Part shown: one piece after another, positions 25,096 to 32,686 of the stretch
How positions within the stretch are numbered: the stretch's first letter is position 1
Layout: every line of letters starts with the position of its first letter
DNA from: Chitinophagaceae bacterium
GTDB taxonomy: Bacteria > Bacteroidota > Bacteroidia > Chitinophagales > Chitinophagaceae
Direction of reading: 5' to 3'
NCBI GenBank assembly: GCA_903642275.1
Contig: CAHJWK010000028.1
Span: 1 to 42,278, forward strand
Length of the DNA stretch: 42,278 bases
The notes under the pieces: model-generated
The model's input: the letters and a program-made list of their open reading frames with translations, nothing else
Database searches by the model: none
Told to the model about the DNA's origin: nothing
Position numbers and translations under genes: made by a program

Positions 25096-25539
25096 TCAAG
25101 TTACAGGGTGAGACATTTTTGTTGATATAGCAATTCTGTTCAAAAAGTTCATATGGTTAATCGCCATTATAATTTGGGCAACTTGATTATCTGTAAAGTA
25201 TGTTTGAACATTTTGAAAGGTTGTGTCCTTAACTCCGTGTTCAGATATTTTTGTTACTTCATCTGTCAAAGCGAATACGGCTCGTTCTTCGTCTGTAAAA
25301 AGCGGGCTTTCTTCCCACGCTGACAAGGCGTAAATTCTTTGTTCGGTTTCACCTGCTTTTCTTGCGTCTTTTGTGTGCTTATCAAGACAATAAGCACACT
25401 TGTTTATTTGAGATACCTGTATTTTTATGAGTTCCCGAAGTTTCACGCTTAAATCTGTCGTAGATAAGTATTCTTCCATTACATACAACACCTCATATGC
25501 TTTTGGCTCAACTTGTTTAATACTGATGCGTTGCTTCAT
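25096..25539 (-). CDS. AhpD-like carboxymuconolactone decarboxylase-family protein
   Basis: A 147-residue helical protein of the CMD/AhpD fold with the redox motif CAYCLDKHT (Cys48, Cys51, His55), preceded by LRELIKIQVSQIN. Such proteins are peroxidase or thiol-disulphide partners in oxidative stress; the decarboxylase itself lacks the CxxC. The frame is intact. The gene lies directly downstream of the outward promoter in the 67-bp element and is read away from the array, the same placement as the CoiA-like gene in island 1. Confidence 0.88.
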   Translation of the reverse strand: MKQRISIKQVEPKAYEVLYVMEEYLSTTDLSVKLRELIKIQVSQINKCAYCLDKHTKDARKAGETEQRIYALSAWEESPLFTDEERAVFALTDEVTKISEHGVKDTTFQNVQTYFTDNQVAQIIMAINHMNFLNRIAISTKMSHPVT

Positions 25540-25605
25540 TCGTTAAAGTTGTCTATGGTTACTTGTCTGATTGTCATTGTGTACTGTGTCATTTAAAATG
25601 GCTTG

Positions 25606-25672
25606 CAACTCTCAAATATACGCAACTCAATTGCGCAAATCCAACAGCCGTAATCTGTACTTGCGCAACTTC
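25606..25672 (+). repeat. 67-bp conserved element, island 2 copy
   Basis: 60 of 67 positions match the reverse complement of 8848-8914 without gaps; the first 23 bases (CAACTCTCAAATATACGCAA + CTC) are identical. Position relative to the array and the cassette gene is the same in both islands. Confidence 0.88.
25613..25620 (-). promoter_or_regulatory. Outward -7 box in the 67-bp element, facing the AhpD-like gene
   Basis: TATATTTG on the minus strand with TTGG 20 bp upstream, identical in layout to 8900-8907. It would give a leader of about 65 bases before ATG 25539. Confidence 0.55.
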
Positions 25673-25716
25673 GTTTTCTAATTAATTTATTCAAACCAAA
25701 AATCAACTTTCATTCT

Positions 25717-25955
25717 AACTGTACCAAACTTCAATATAATTATATCAAACTTCAATACAACTGTATTAAACCCCGATACAGCTGTATCGTACTTCAATAC
25801 TGTTGTATCGTACTTCAGTACAGCTATACTAACTTTCAATATAGCTGTATCAAACCCGGTATAGCTATATCAACCTTCAATATAGCTATACCAAATCCCA
25901 GTACAGCTATACCGGCTGCCGGTACAGCTATATCAAACATAATTATAGCCATATT
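25717..25955. repeat. Array 2: twelve ~21-bp dyad repeats
   Basis: The unit is roughly [AG]CTGTATCAAACTTCAATACA. Anchors fall at 25722, 25743, 25764, 25785, 25806, 25827, 25848, 25868, 25889, 25910, 25931 and 25952: ten intervals of 21 and one of 20. Many unit junctions are palindromes centred on AGCT: GATACAGCTGTATC (14 bp, perfect), TATAGCTATA, TACAGCTATA. The sequence differs from array 1, but the number of units, spacing, AGCT centres and position match. Stretch 25673-25716 joins it to the 67-bp element. Confidence 0.85.
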
Positions 25956-25977
25956 GGCCTGAAAACAGGCCTTTTTT
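25956..25977 (+). terminator. Intrinsic terminator between array 2 and the FN3-like gene
   Basis: GGCCTG-AAAA-CAGGCC followed by TTTTTT, on the plus strand, 39 bp before the ATG at 26017. No plus-strand gene ends upstream (the AhpD-like gene runs the other way), so it must terminate or attenuate a transcript that crosses the array. Confidence 0.85.
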
Positions 25978-26016
25978 GGGATGCTTTATTAAATTAGTAT
26001 CACTAAAAACTAAAAT

Positions 26017-26679
26017 ATGTCAAAATTAATTGTGGTTCTAATTAACTGGCTGCATATGCGGCCTATTCAAATGGCAGCTTTTGCACATGGCGTTGCTGAT
26101 GCTATTGCTAACAATGCCGGCACTTTTGCTACGCCGGACGTATTGCCAAAAGACCTGGATGATGCCGCCGACACACTTGAACTGGCTTATGCAAAACGGC
26201 TTAACGGGGCACTGGCAAAAACCGAATATGAGAATGCGGATAATGCATTGGATGCGCTTTTGCATAAGGAGGCGGCTTATGTAAACGGCGTTGCCAATGG
26301 CAATAAAGCCATTATTCAACTGGCAGGGTTTGAAGCTACCAGCAATGACCGTTTGCCTAAAACCACGCCGGCTGTGCCTGATGCGGCAAAAATTTCAGGT
26401 AATGCTGCGTTATTGCATCTTGAAACCAATAATGTAGCGGGTGCCACCGGTTTTTGCTGGCTTATTTTTACTGATGCAAAAAGTATAACAGCGCCGGCCG
26501 TTGGCAGCAATTATTTTTCTTTGAATGCGCCGGCAATTGTTATTGCCAACGGCCATTTCAGGGAAGACCTGCATAATGCAATACCTGCCGGTACTACCTT
26601 AACTGTTGTAGTAATGGCATTTAACTCTGCCGGCCAAAGCGGTTTTAGCAGCCCTGTAAGTTTTATGGTTGGTGGATAA
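26017..26679 (+). CDS. Uncharacterised protein with FN3-like C-terminus (island 2 copy)
   Basis: A 220-residue protein, homologous to 7795-8460: AYVNGVANGNKAIIQLAGFE and TPAVPDAAK in the middle, VVMAFNSAGQSGFSSP near the end. The N-terminal half is alanine-rich and helical (about residues 15-90); the C-terminal half is FN3-like. It has no clear signal peptide, although the N-terminus MSKLIVVLINWL is hydrophobic. Base composition is visibly richer in G+C than the surrounding genes. It is expressed from a region holding array 2 and an intrinsic terminator, so its expression may depend on read-through. Function is unknown. Confidence 0.75.
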   Translation: MSKLIVVLINWLHMRPIQMAAFAHGVADAIANNAGTFATPDVLPKDLDDAADTLELAYAKRLNGALAKTEYENADNALDALLHKEAAYVNGVANGNKAIIQLAGFEATSNDRLPKTTPAVPDAAKISGNAALLHLETNNVAGATGFCWLIFTDAKSITAPAVGSNYFSLNAPAIVIANGHFREDLHNAIPAGTTLTVVVMAFNSAGQSGFSSPVSFMVGG

Positions 26680-26712
26680 CTTGAATTAATTTTTATGTAC
26701 CGTGAATTTTAA

Positions 26713-26746
26713 AAACCTGTTATGCAAAAGCCTGGCAGGTTTTTTA
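26713..26746 (+). terminator. Terminator of the island 2 FN3-like gene
   Basis: AAACCTG...CAGGTTT then T6, near-identical to the aconitase terminator. Its T-run reaches the stop codon of the convergent TPR lipoprotein gene at 26744. Confidence 0.85.
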
Positions 26747-27358
26747 TTGGCAATATTTTTTAATTAATTCTTCGGCAGTATCATCATTAAGTTGTTTCGC
26801 CTTTTGTAAATCTTCACATGCCGAAGCGTTCTGGCCGATATCTATTTTTGCTACTGCTCTTACAACATATGCTTTTGCATAATCTTTATTTAATTCAATG
26901 GCTTTATCATAATCTTCAATAGAACCTTGCATGTTTTTAAGATGAAATTTGCAATTGCCGCGGAAGTAATAAAAACCTGGTTCATCTTTCTTTAAATCGA
27001 ATGATGCGTTAAAATCATCTAAAGCACTTGCATAGTCCTTTGTCTCAATTTTTGCAATGCCTCGCATATAATTTACTTTTTCATTGGGTTTTAAACTTAA
27101 CGATTTTGAATAATCAAGTATCGCATCTTTATAATCTTTCAATAATGCTTTTACAAGCCCCCGGTAATAATAGTAAGTATCATTGGTTGAATCTAATTTA
27201 ACAGCGTTATCAAAATCAACAACAGCATTCGTATAGTCTTTGGTATTTATTTTTTGTAATCCTGCAATTGAAAATTCTTTGGCTGATTGTGAACATCCGG
27301 ATATTGGTATGACATACACAAATAATAATACTACTAAAAAAGGACTTATCTTTTTCAT
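26744..27358 (-). CDS. TPR-repeat lipoprotein
   Basis: A 204-residue protein with a lipoprotein signal (lipobox ISGC, Cys22) and about five TPR units of the type DYTNAVVDFDNAVKLDSTN and YYYRGLVKALLKDYKDAILD. TPRs mediate protein contacts; the partner is unknown. The gene lies 26 bp downstream of the M13 peptidase gene on the same strand, so they are probably co-transcribed. Its stop overlaps the terminator of the FN3-like gene. Confidence 0.85.
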   Translation of the reverse strand: MKKISPFLVVLLFVYVIPISGCSQSAKEFSIAGLQKINTKDYTNAVVDFDNAVKLDSTNDTYYYYRGLVKALLKDYKDAILDYSKSLSLKPNEKVNYMRGIAKIETKDYASALDDFNASFDLKKDEPGFYYFRGNCKFHLKNMQGSIEDYDKAIELNKDYAKAYVVRAVAKIDIGQNASACEDLQKAKQLNDDTAEELIKKYCQ

Positions 27359-27384
27359 TTATAATAATTAAGCTGCTTTTTTAC

Positions 27385-29409
27385 TTACCAAACTTTTATC
27401 CGCTGGTCTTCCGGCTTATACATTTTATCACCTGGTTTAATATCAAATGCATTGTACCATGCATCAATATTTGATATGGGTGCATTACAACGGTACATGC
27501 CCGGTGAATGCGGATCAGTTAATATTCCCAACGCTGCATAATCAGCTAGAACATTATTTCTCCAAACCTGTGCCCAGCTTAAAAAGAACCGTTGATCCGG
27601 GGTAAAGCCATCAATTTTTTTATCGCTTTTGCCTTCGTCTGTTTTCTTGAAAGCTTCATAAGCAATATTCAAACCGCCAAGGTCTGCAAGATTTTCGCCT
27701 AACGTAAGATTGCCGTTTACATGTATAGAATCATTTACCCTAAAAGCTGCATATTGTGCAACTACTTTGTCAGTGCGGGCTGTAAACTTTTTTGCATCCT
27801 CCGCTGTCCACCAGTCTTTCAAATTTCCATCGGCTGCATATAGCCTGCCTTCATCGTCAAAACCATGCGTAAGTTCATGACCAATTACTGCAGCAGCACC
27901 GCCATAATTTATAGCATCGTCTGCGTTGGCATCAAAAAAAGGAAATTGCAATATGCCTGCAGGAAAAACTATTTCATTGTTTGTTGGATTATAATAAGCG
28001 TTAATGGTTGGCGGCGTCATACCCCATTTTGTTTTGTCTACCGGTTTGCCCATGTGCTCTACCATATCATTATACTCCCATTCATTTATGCTCTTTAAAT
28101 CGCCGATCAGATTATTACGGCTAATAACAACGCCGGTATAAGTTTCCCATTTATCAGGAAAACCAATTTTATTTACAATGGCATTTAATTTTATAAGCGC
28201 CTGTTGTTTGGTTGAGTCGCTCATCCAATCCAAACGCTTTATCCTGTCAGCAAAAGTTTGCTGTACATTTTTAACCAGCGCCAGCATGCGTTGCTTGGCA
28301 GCATCGTTAAAATATTTTTCAACATATAACTGACCGAGCAACTCACCGAGTCCTCCATCAACCAAACTGCTCATGCGCTGCCAACGTGGTGTAATTTGTT
28401 TTTGGCCTGATAACACCTGGTTAAACCCAAACTCCCTGTTTATAAAAGGACTGCTTAAATACGACGCAGTATTTTTTATAATTGCCCATTGCAGGTAAGC
28501 TTTCCATGCATTAACAGGCACTGCGCTTAACAACGAATTTGCTGTTTTAAAGAAAGACGGATTATTACATAAAATACTATCAGCCGTTGTAACTTTCATG
28601 GCAGCAAGCATTGCTTTCCAGTCAAGTGTTGGTGTGAGTTTATTAAAATCTTCAACGGAAAATTTATTATAGGTTTTTATGGGATCTCTTAATTCAACAC
28701 GGCTTAATTGTGCTTTTGCGAGCGCTGTTTCAAGCCCTAAAATTTCCTGTGCTTTGTTGCCCGCTGTTATACTGTCGTCACCCACCAGCTTAAACATATC
28801 TGTTATGTAACTCACATATTGTGTGCGCACATTGCGGCTGCGGGAATCATCTTTTAAATAATAATCTCTATCGGGTAAAGAAGTACCGCCCTGGTGTAAA
28901 GCAGGTATATAAGCGTTTACATTTTTATCATCCTGCTCAACAGAAAATCCAAATAATACACCACGAATACCTCTTGTGCGCAAGATTTCAACCTGTTGCA
29001 AAATTTCATTGTAAGTTGTTATGGCATTAATGCTGTCTAACGCTGGTTTTATTGGTGTATAACCTAACTGCTCCAACGCTGCACTATCCATTGCTGCTGC
29101 ATATAAATCACCAACACGCTGGTTTAAAGAATTTTTTGAAGTATTAGCAGCGGCATCATCCAACAATAACTTCATGTGATCAAGGCTTGTTTGGCGCAAT
29201 GCATCAAAGCTGCCCCAGCGTGTTTTAGATGCAGGCACCGGGTTGCTTTTTAGCCAGTCTCCATTCGCATACAAATAAAAATTATCACCTGGTTTAACAG
29301 ACGGATCCATATTGGCAGGATCAATAAATTTGAATGATTTTTCTTTTTGCGCATTTACTGCAATTGCGCAGCAAACTGATATAATAACACACAGCAATAA
29401 CCGGTTCAT
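27385..29409 (-). CDS. M13 (neprilysin-like) zinc metallopeptidase
   Basis: A 674-residue secreted endopeptidase with a signal peptide (cleavage near IAVNAQ). The zinc site is complete: HELTH at His511-His515 (VIGHELTHGFDDEG), the third ligand Glu572 in ENLADLGG, and the substrate-binding NAYYNPTNNEIVFPAGIL. The C-terminus ends IKVW, as usual for M13 enzymes. It probably degrades peptides in the periplasm. The frame is intact and the length normal. It heads a two-gene minus-strand unit with the TPR lipoprotein. Confidence 0.95.
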   Translation of the reverse strand: MNRLLLCVIISVCCAIAVNAQKEKSFKFIDPANMDPSVKPGDNFYLYANGDWLKSNPVPASKTRWGSFDALRQTSLDHMKLLLDDAAANTSKNSLNQRVGDLYAAAMDSAALEQLGYTPIKPALDSINAITTYNEILQQVEILRTRGIRGVLFGFSVEQDDKNVNAYIPALHQGGTSLPDRDYYLKDDSRSRNVRTQYVSYITDMFKLVGDDSITAGNKAQEILGLETALAKAQLSRVELRDPIKTYNKFSVEDFNKLTPTLDWKAMLAAMKVTTADSILCNNPSFFKTANSLLSAVPVNAWKAYLQWAIIKNTASYLSSPFINREFGFNQVLSGQKQITPRWQRMSSLVDGGLGELLGQLYVEKYFNDAAKQRMLALVKNVQQTFADRIKRLDWMSDSTKQQALIKLNAIVNKIGFPDKWETYTGVVISRNNLIGDLKSINEWEYNDMVEHMGKPVDKTKWGMTPPTINAYYNPTNNEIVFPAGILQFPFFDANADDAINYGGAAAVIGHELTHGFDDEGRLYAADGNLKDWWTAEDAKKFTARTDKVVAQYAAFRVNDSIHVNGNLTLGENLADLGGLNIAYEAFKKTDEGKSDKKIDGFTPDQRFFLSWAQVWRNNVLADYAALGILTDPHSPGMYRCNAPISNIDAWYNAFDIKPGDKMYKPEDQRIKVW

Positions 29410-29565
29410 AATTTTAGATTTTGCGCAAATTTATAGGATAGCAGCTTTATCTGCTTTTTGTTTGATGAAAGGAGATAATAAATTATTTTTTAACAGATAA
29501 ACAGTTGCAGCAAAAGAAGATTGATGCTTTAAACTGATTGCTTATATATTTGGCGTTAAGCCAGA

Positions 29566-30555
29566 ATGGAAAAGAACTTCATTGATTATATAAGGATTTT
29601 TTGTCACAGTGGTAAAGGTGGTGCCGGCAGTAAACATTTTATGCGCACCAAGTTTAACCCGCAAGCAGGGCCGGATGGTGGGAACGGCGGGAGAGGAGGG
29701 CACATTATTTTGCGAGGAAATAAACAGCTGTGGACGTTGCTGCACTTACGTTATTATAAAAATGTAATTGCTGAAAATGGAGAAGTTGGCAGTAAGAACA
29801 ACAGCAGCGGCGCTGATGGAAAAGATATTATAATTGAAGTGCCGTTAGGTACAATTGCCCGTAATGAAGAAGCAAACATAAAAGAAGCTGAAATATTAGA
29901 AAATGGCCAGGAATTTATTTGGTTGCGGGGTGGCAGAGGTGGCCTTGGCAACGCAAACTTTGCAACGGCCACTAACCAGGCACCTGAATATGCACAGCCT
30001 GGCGAACAGGGAACCGAAGGATGGAAAACACTTGAATTAAAAGTACTTGCAGATGTGGGTTTGGTCGGCTTTCCAAATGCAGGAAAGTCAACTTTATTAT
30101 CTGTGCTAACCGCTGCAAAACCCAAGATTGCAGATTATGCTTTTACAACGCTAACACCACAGCTCGGAATTGTTGATTACCGTGATGGAAGGTCTTTTTG
30201 TATAGCTGATTTACCTGGAATAATTGAAGGTGCAGCTGAAGGCAAAGGTTTAGGCCATCGTTTTTTAAGGCATATAGAACGTAATGCTGTTTTGTTGTTT
30301 TTAATTCCCTCAGATAGTAATAATTATAAGCAGGAATTTGAGATTCTTTTGAATGAGTTACGGGAATATAACCCTGAATTACTGCAAAAGGATTTTATAA
30401 TTGCCATCAGTAAAGCAGATATGTTAGATAATGAGATGCAGGAAACAATTGCGAAAGAACTTCCTGAAAATATTCCCCACGTTTTCATTTCTTCATTTAT
30501 AAATCAAGGCCTTAATGATTTAAAAGATTTATTATGGAATAAACTAAATCTTTAA
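29566..30555 (+). CDS. obgE: Obg-family GTPase
   Basis: A ribosome-associated GTPase of 329 residues: a glycine-rich Obg domain (about 1-158; [30 protein letters not shown]) and a G domain with G1 GFPNAGKST (168-176), G3 [12 protein letters not shown] and a G4-like SKAD in place of NKxD. There is no C-terminal OCT extension, as is usual for this phylum. Needed for 50S assembly and stringent-response links in other bacteria. It is divergent from the M13 peptidase gene. Confidence 0.95.
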   Translation: MEKNFIDYIRIFCHSGKGGAGSKHFMRTKFNPQAGPDGGNGGRGGHIILRGNKQLWTLLHLRYYKNVIAENGEVGSKNNSSGADGKDIIIEVPLGTIARNEEANIKEAEILENGQEFIWLRGGRGGLGNANFATATNQAPEYAQPGEQGTEGWKTLELKVLADVGLVGFPNAGKSTLLSVLTAAKPKIADYAFTTLTPQLGIVDYRDGRSFCIADLPGIIEGAAEGKGLGHRFLRHIERNAVLLFLIPSDSNNYKQEFEILLNELREYNPELLQKDFIIAISKADMLDNEMQETIAKELPENIPHVFISSFINQGLNDLKDLLWNKLNL

Positions 30556-30730
30556 ACCAAAACCTGATATAATAATAATCGTTTGTTTATTAAAATAATA
30601 TTTCGGGTTACCTTATTTCATTAAAAGTATAAATGTGTAAATAATACACATTAGGTTAAAATTTAAATCTCTAATGTGTCTTTGAGCCCGATTGTTTTTT
30701 GTGTGGAAATTAAAAATTAAAACAAAAATT

Positions 30731-31162
30731 ATGAAACAGTCAATCTTGAAATTCGTAGGAACCAAATTTTTAAGCGCTGCTTTTTTATCAGCTTCAATCT
30801 TATTTGCTTCCGTACAAGGCCATGCTGGTATTATGCATTCAAATATTGAAATCATTACCGGCGCTGAATCAAATGTTCAGTTTACCGGCAGCACAGCAGA
30901 TGCATTAATGTTTAAGGTTAATATCAGCAATGCAAATGCAGAAGCTTTTACTTTAACTATTAAAAATGAGGATAAAAATGTACTCTATAGTGGAACTTTT
31001 AAAGATGCAAACTTTGAAAAAATTTTTAAAGTTTTAAAAAGCGATGATAATGGTGAACGTTATTATTTCACTATTACTTCAGTAAGCAAAAATCTTAATG
31101 AAACTTATGTTGTAAGTACAAATACGCATACAGTTGATGACGTAACAATCAACAAGTTATAA
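30731..31162 (+). CDS. Secreted protein of unknown function
   Basis: A 143-residue protein from the ATG at 30731 (MKQSILKFVG) with a signal peptide ending near VQGHAG, followed by a beta-rich region (FKVNISNANAEAFTLTIKNE, VLYSGTFKDANF). I do not recognise the family; small secreted proteins of this type are common in Chitinophagaceae. An upstream in-frame start at 30692 would weaken the signal peptide. It is followed by a terminator and is a single-gene unit. Confidence 0.65.
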   Translation: MKQSILKFVGTKFLSAAFLSASILFASVQGHAGIMHSNIEIITGAESNVQFTGSTADALMFKVNISNANAEAFTLTIKNEDKNVLYSGTFKDANFEKIFKVLKSDDNGERYYFTITSVSKNLNETYVVSTNTHTVDDVTINKL

Positions 31163-31185
31163 GTTTTCATTTGTTTCTTTTAAGG

Positions 31186-31210
31186 CTCCCTGCACTTGCG
31201 GGGAGTTTTT
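31186..31210 (+). terminator. Intrinsic terminator
   Basis: CTCCC-TGCACTTGCG-GGGAG followed by TTTTT, 24 bp after the stop at 31162. Confidence 0.85.
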
Positions 31211-31250
31211 ATTTTAGATTCTTTCTAACAATTTTTACCGCTTGAAAAGT

Positions 31251-31258
31251 TATCTTTG
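31251..31258 (+). promoter_or_regulatory. -7 box upstream of the L,D-transpeptidase gene
   Basis: TATCTTTG fits TAnnTTTG. The predicted start point is near 31264, so TTG 31242 is excluded; ATG 31272 or 31329 remain possible. Confidence 0.5.
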
Positions 31259-31328
31259 TAACACATTAACAATGAATTTATTTGGTTTAAAGAAATTCAT
31301 TATCCAACTAAATCAACATATAGCACGA

Positions 31329-32156
31329 ATGAAGAAACTAATTTTAATCGGTTGTGTGTGTATCTGTCTTTTAACATCAATGGTTGCCACAAAAAATGTT
31401 CAATCTATTAAAGCTTACCCGTTAAATGCAGCTTTACTGCTTTCCGGTGCAGAAAACATTGAAATAGATTATTGGATAGATTCTTTATATACTGATATGT
31501 ATTTATCTGTTGCAGGCTTAAACCGCGAGGCCTTTTATAACGCCTGTAAAGGTTATGAATATCTTTTAGCACAACATAATATTCAAAAGTCCGGAATAGT
31601 AACTATTTGTGATTTTTCCCAACCAAGCAATAAGAAAAGATTATATGTACTTGATTTAAACAGACAAAAAATCCTGTTTAATACATATGTTGCCCATGGT
31701 CATAATTCGGGTGATGAATTTGCTACTAATTTTTCAAACGATAATAACTCGAACGAAAGCTGTTTGGGCTTTATGGTTACTGCTGAAACTTATATCGGTG
31801 AACATGGTTACAGTATGAAATTAGATGGGGTGGAAAATGGCTTTAATGATAATGTGAGAAGTCGGTCAATTGTTATGCATGGCAGTGATTATGTATGTAA
31901 ACAACGTGTGTTGAACGGCGTTATGATGGGTCGTAGTTTTGGTTGCCCGGCATTACCATCCGCAGAAGTAGGAAAAGTGATTAATATTATAAAAGATGGC
32001 AGTTGTTTTTACAATTATTATCCTGACGAAACTTATAACCGCAATTCAAAAATTTTGAACGCAGTTTTTGTTTGGCCGGTAATTCAATCACTTCAGTTTG
32101 CTTCTGTTAAAATTCCTGATAGTTTAAGAAACCTGCTTCCTGACCAGCTTAATTAA
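31329..32156 (+). CDS. Murein L,D-transpeptidase catalytic domain (YkuD_2-like) protein
   Basis: A 275-residue protein from the ATG at 31329 (MKKLILIGCVCICLLTSMVA), which gives a good signal peptide; ATG 31272 would place 19 residues ahead of it. The catalytic region is visible as VMHGSDYV and GRSFGCPALP (SxGCP, nucleophilic cysteine), preceded by LYVLDLNRQKILFNTYVAHG. This arrangement fits the YkuD_2 family, which by homology cross-links or trims peptidoglycan in the periplasm. The frame is intact. It is monocistronic before rpsO. Confidence 0.87.
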   Translation: MKKLILIGCVCICLLTSMVATKNVQSIKAYPLNAALLLSGAENIEIDYWIDSLYTDMYLSVAGLNREAFYNACKGYEYLLAQHNIQKSGIVTICDFSQPSNKKRLYVLDLNRQKILFNTYVAHGHNSGDEFATNFSNDNNSNESCLGFMVTAETYIGEHGYSMKLDGVENGFNDNVRSRSIVMHGSDYVCKQRVLNGVMMGRSFGCPALPSAEVGKVINIIKDGSCFYNYYPDETYNRNSKILNAVFVWPVIQSLQFASVKIPDSLRNLLPDQLN

Positions 32157-32261
32157 TCAAGGGTATTTCCTCTTTCAAACAAACATCTCAAAATTAAAAT
32201 TTTTATTATAATTTAGCAGCCGATAAAAAGATGAATAACGGACGCTTTTAAAATTATTTAG

Positions 32262-32534
32262 ATGTCTTATTTAACTACTGAAAAGAAAACCAACATTTTC
32301 ACTGATTTTGGCGGCAATACTTCTAACACAGGCTCAATTGAAGCCCAGATTGCTTTACTTACAGAACGTATTACAAGTATTTCAAAACATTTACAGAGTA
32401 ACAAAAAAGATTTTGATACACACAGCGGCTTAATGCACATGGTAGGCAAGCGCAGGCGTTTGCTTATGTATATGCAAAAGCACAACCTTCAGGGCTATCG
32501 TACATTGATTGAAAAACTTGGTATCAGAAAATAA
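32262..32534 (+). CDS. rpsO: 30S ribosomal protein S15
   Basis: A 90-residue protein with all S15 features: TGSIEAQIALLTERITSISK, HLQSNKKDFDTHSGLMHMVG and KRRRLLMYMQKHN. It binds 16S rRNA early in 30S assembly. pnp follows as in most bacteria, with an intrinsic terminator between the two that may allow partial read-through. Confidence 0.97.
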   Translation: MSYLTTEKKTNIFTDFGGNTSNTGSIEAQIALLTERITSISKHLQSNKKDFDTHSGLMHMVGKRRRLLMYMQKHNLQGYRTLIEKLGIRK

Positions 32535-32551
32535 ATATTGAATAAAAAGCT

Positions 32552-32588
32552 ATCCCAACTAATTTATAAAAGTTGGGATTGTTTTTTG
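32552..32588 (+). terminator. Terminator between rpsO and pnp
   Basis: ATCCCAACT and AGTTGGGAT form a perfect 9-bp stem with a 10-base loop, followed by TGTTTTTT. Confidence 0.85.
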
Positions 32589-32686
32589 ATTGATAGCTTA
32601 TTGCTTTAGAGATACTTCTTTCGCTGAGTTTTATTGCATCTGTGCATTCCTCTTTTTGATTTTTTAATTTTTAATTTGATTTTGAC

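Noticed and set aside
25717-25955. Reading array 2 as a coding heptapeptide repeat (21 bp = 7 codons; TVPNFNI-type units)
   Set aside because: One frame is open for about 47 codons, but a 20-bp unit breaks it at a TAG, no start codon leads it, and array 1 alternates 20/21 bp and cannot be coding.
29566-30555. Unusual SKAD in place of NKxD in ObgE as a sign of lost GTPase specificity
   Set aside because: All other G motifs are intact and, from general knowledge, such G4 variants occur in Bacteroidota Obg proteins.
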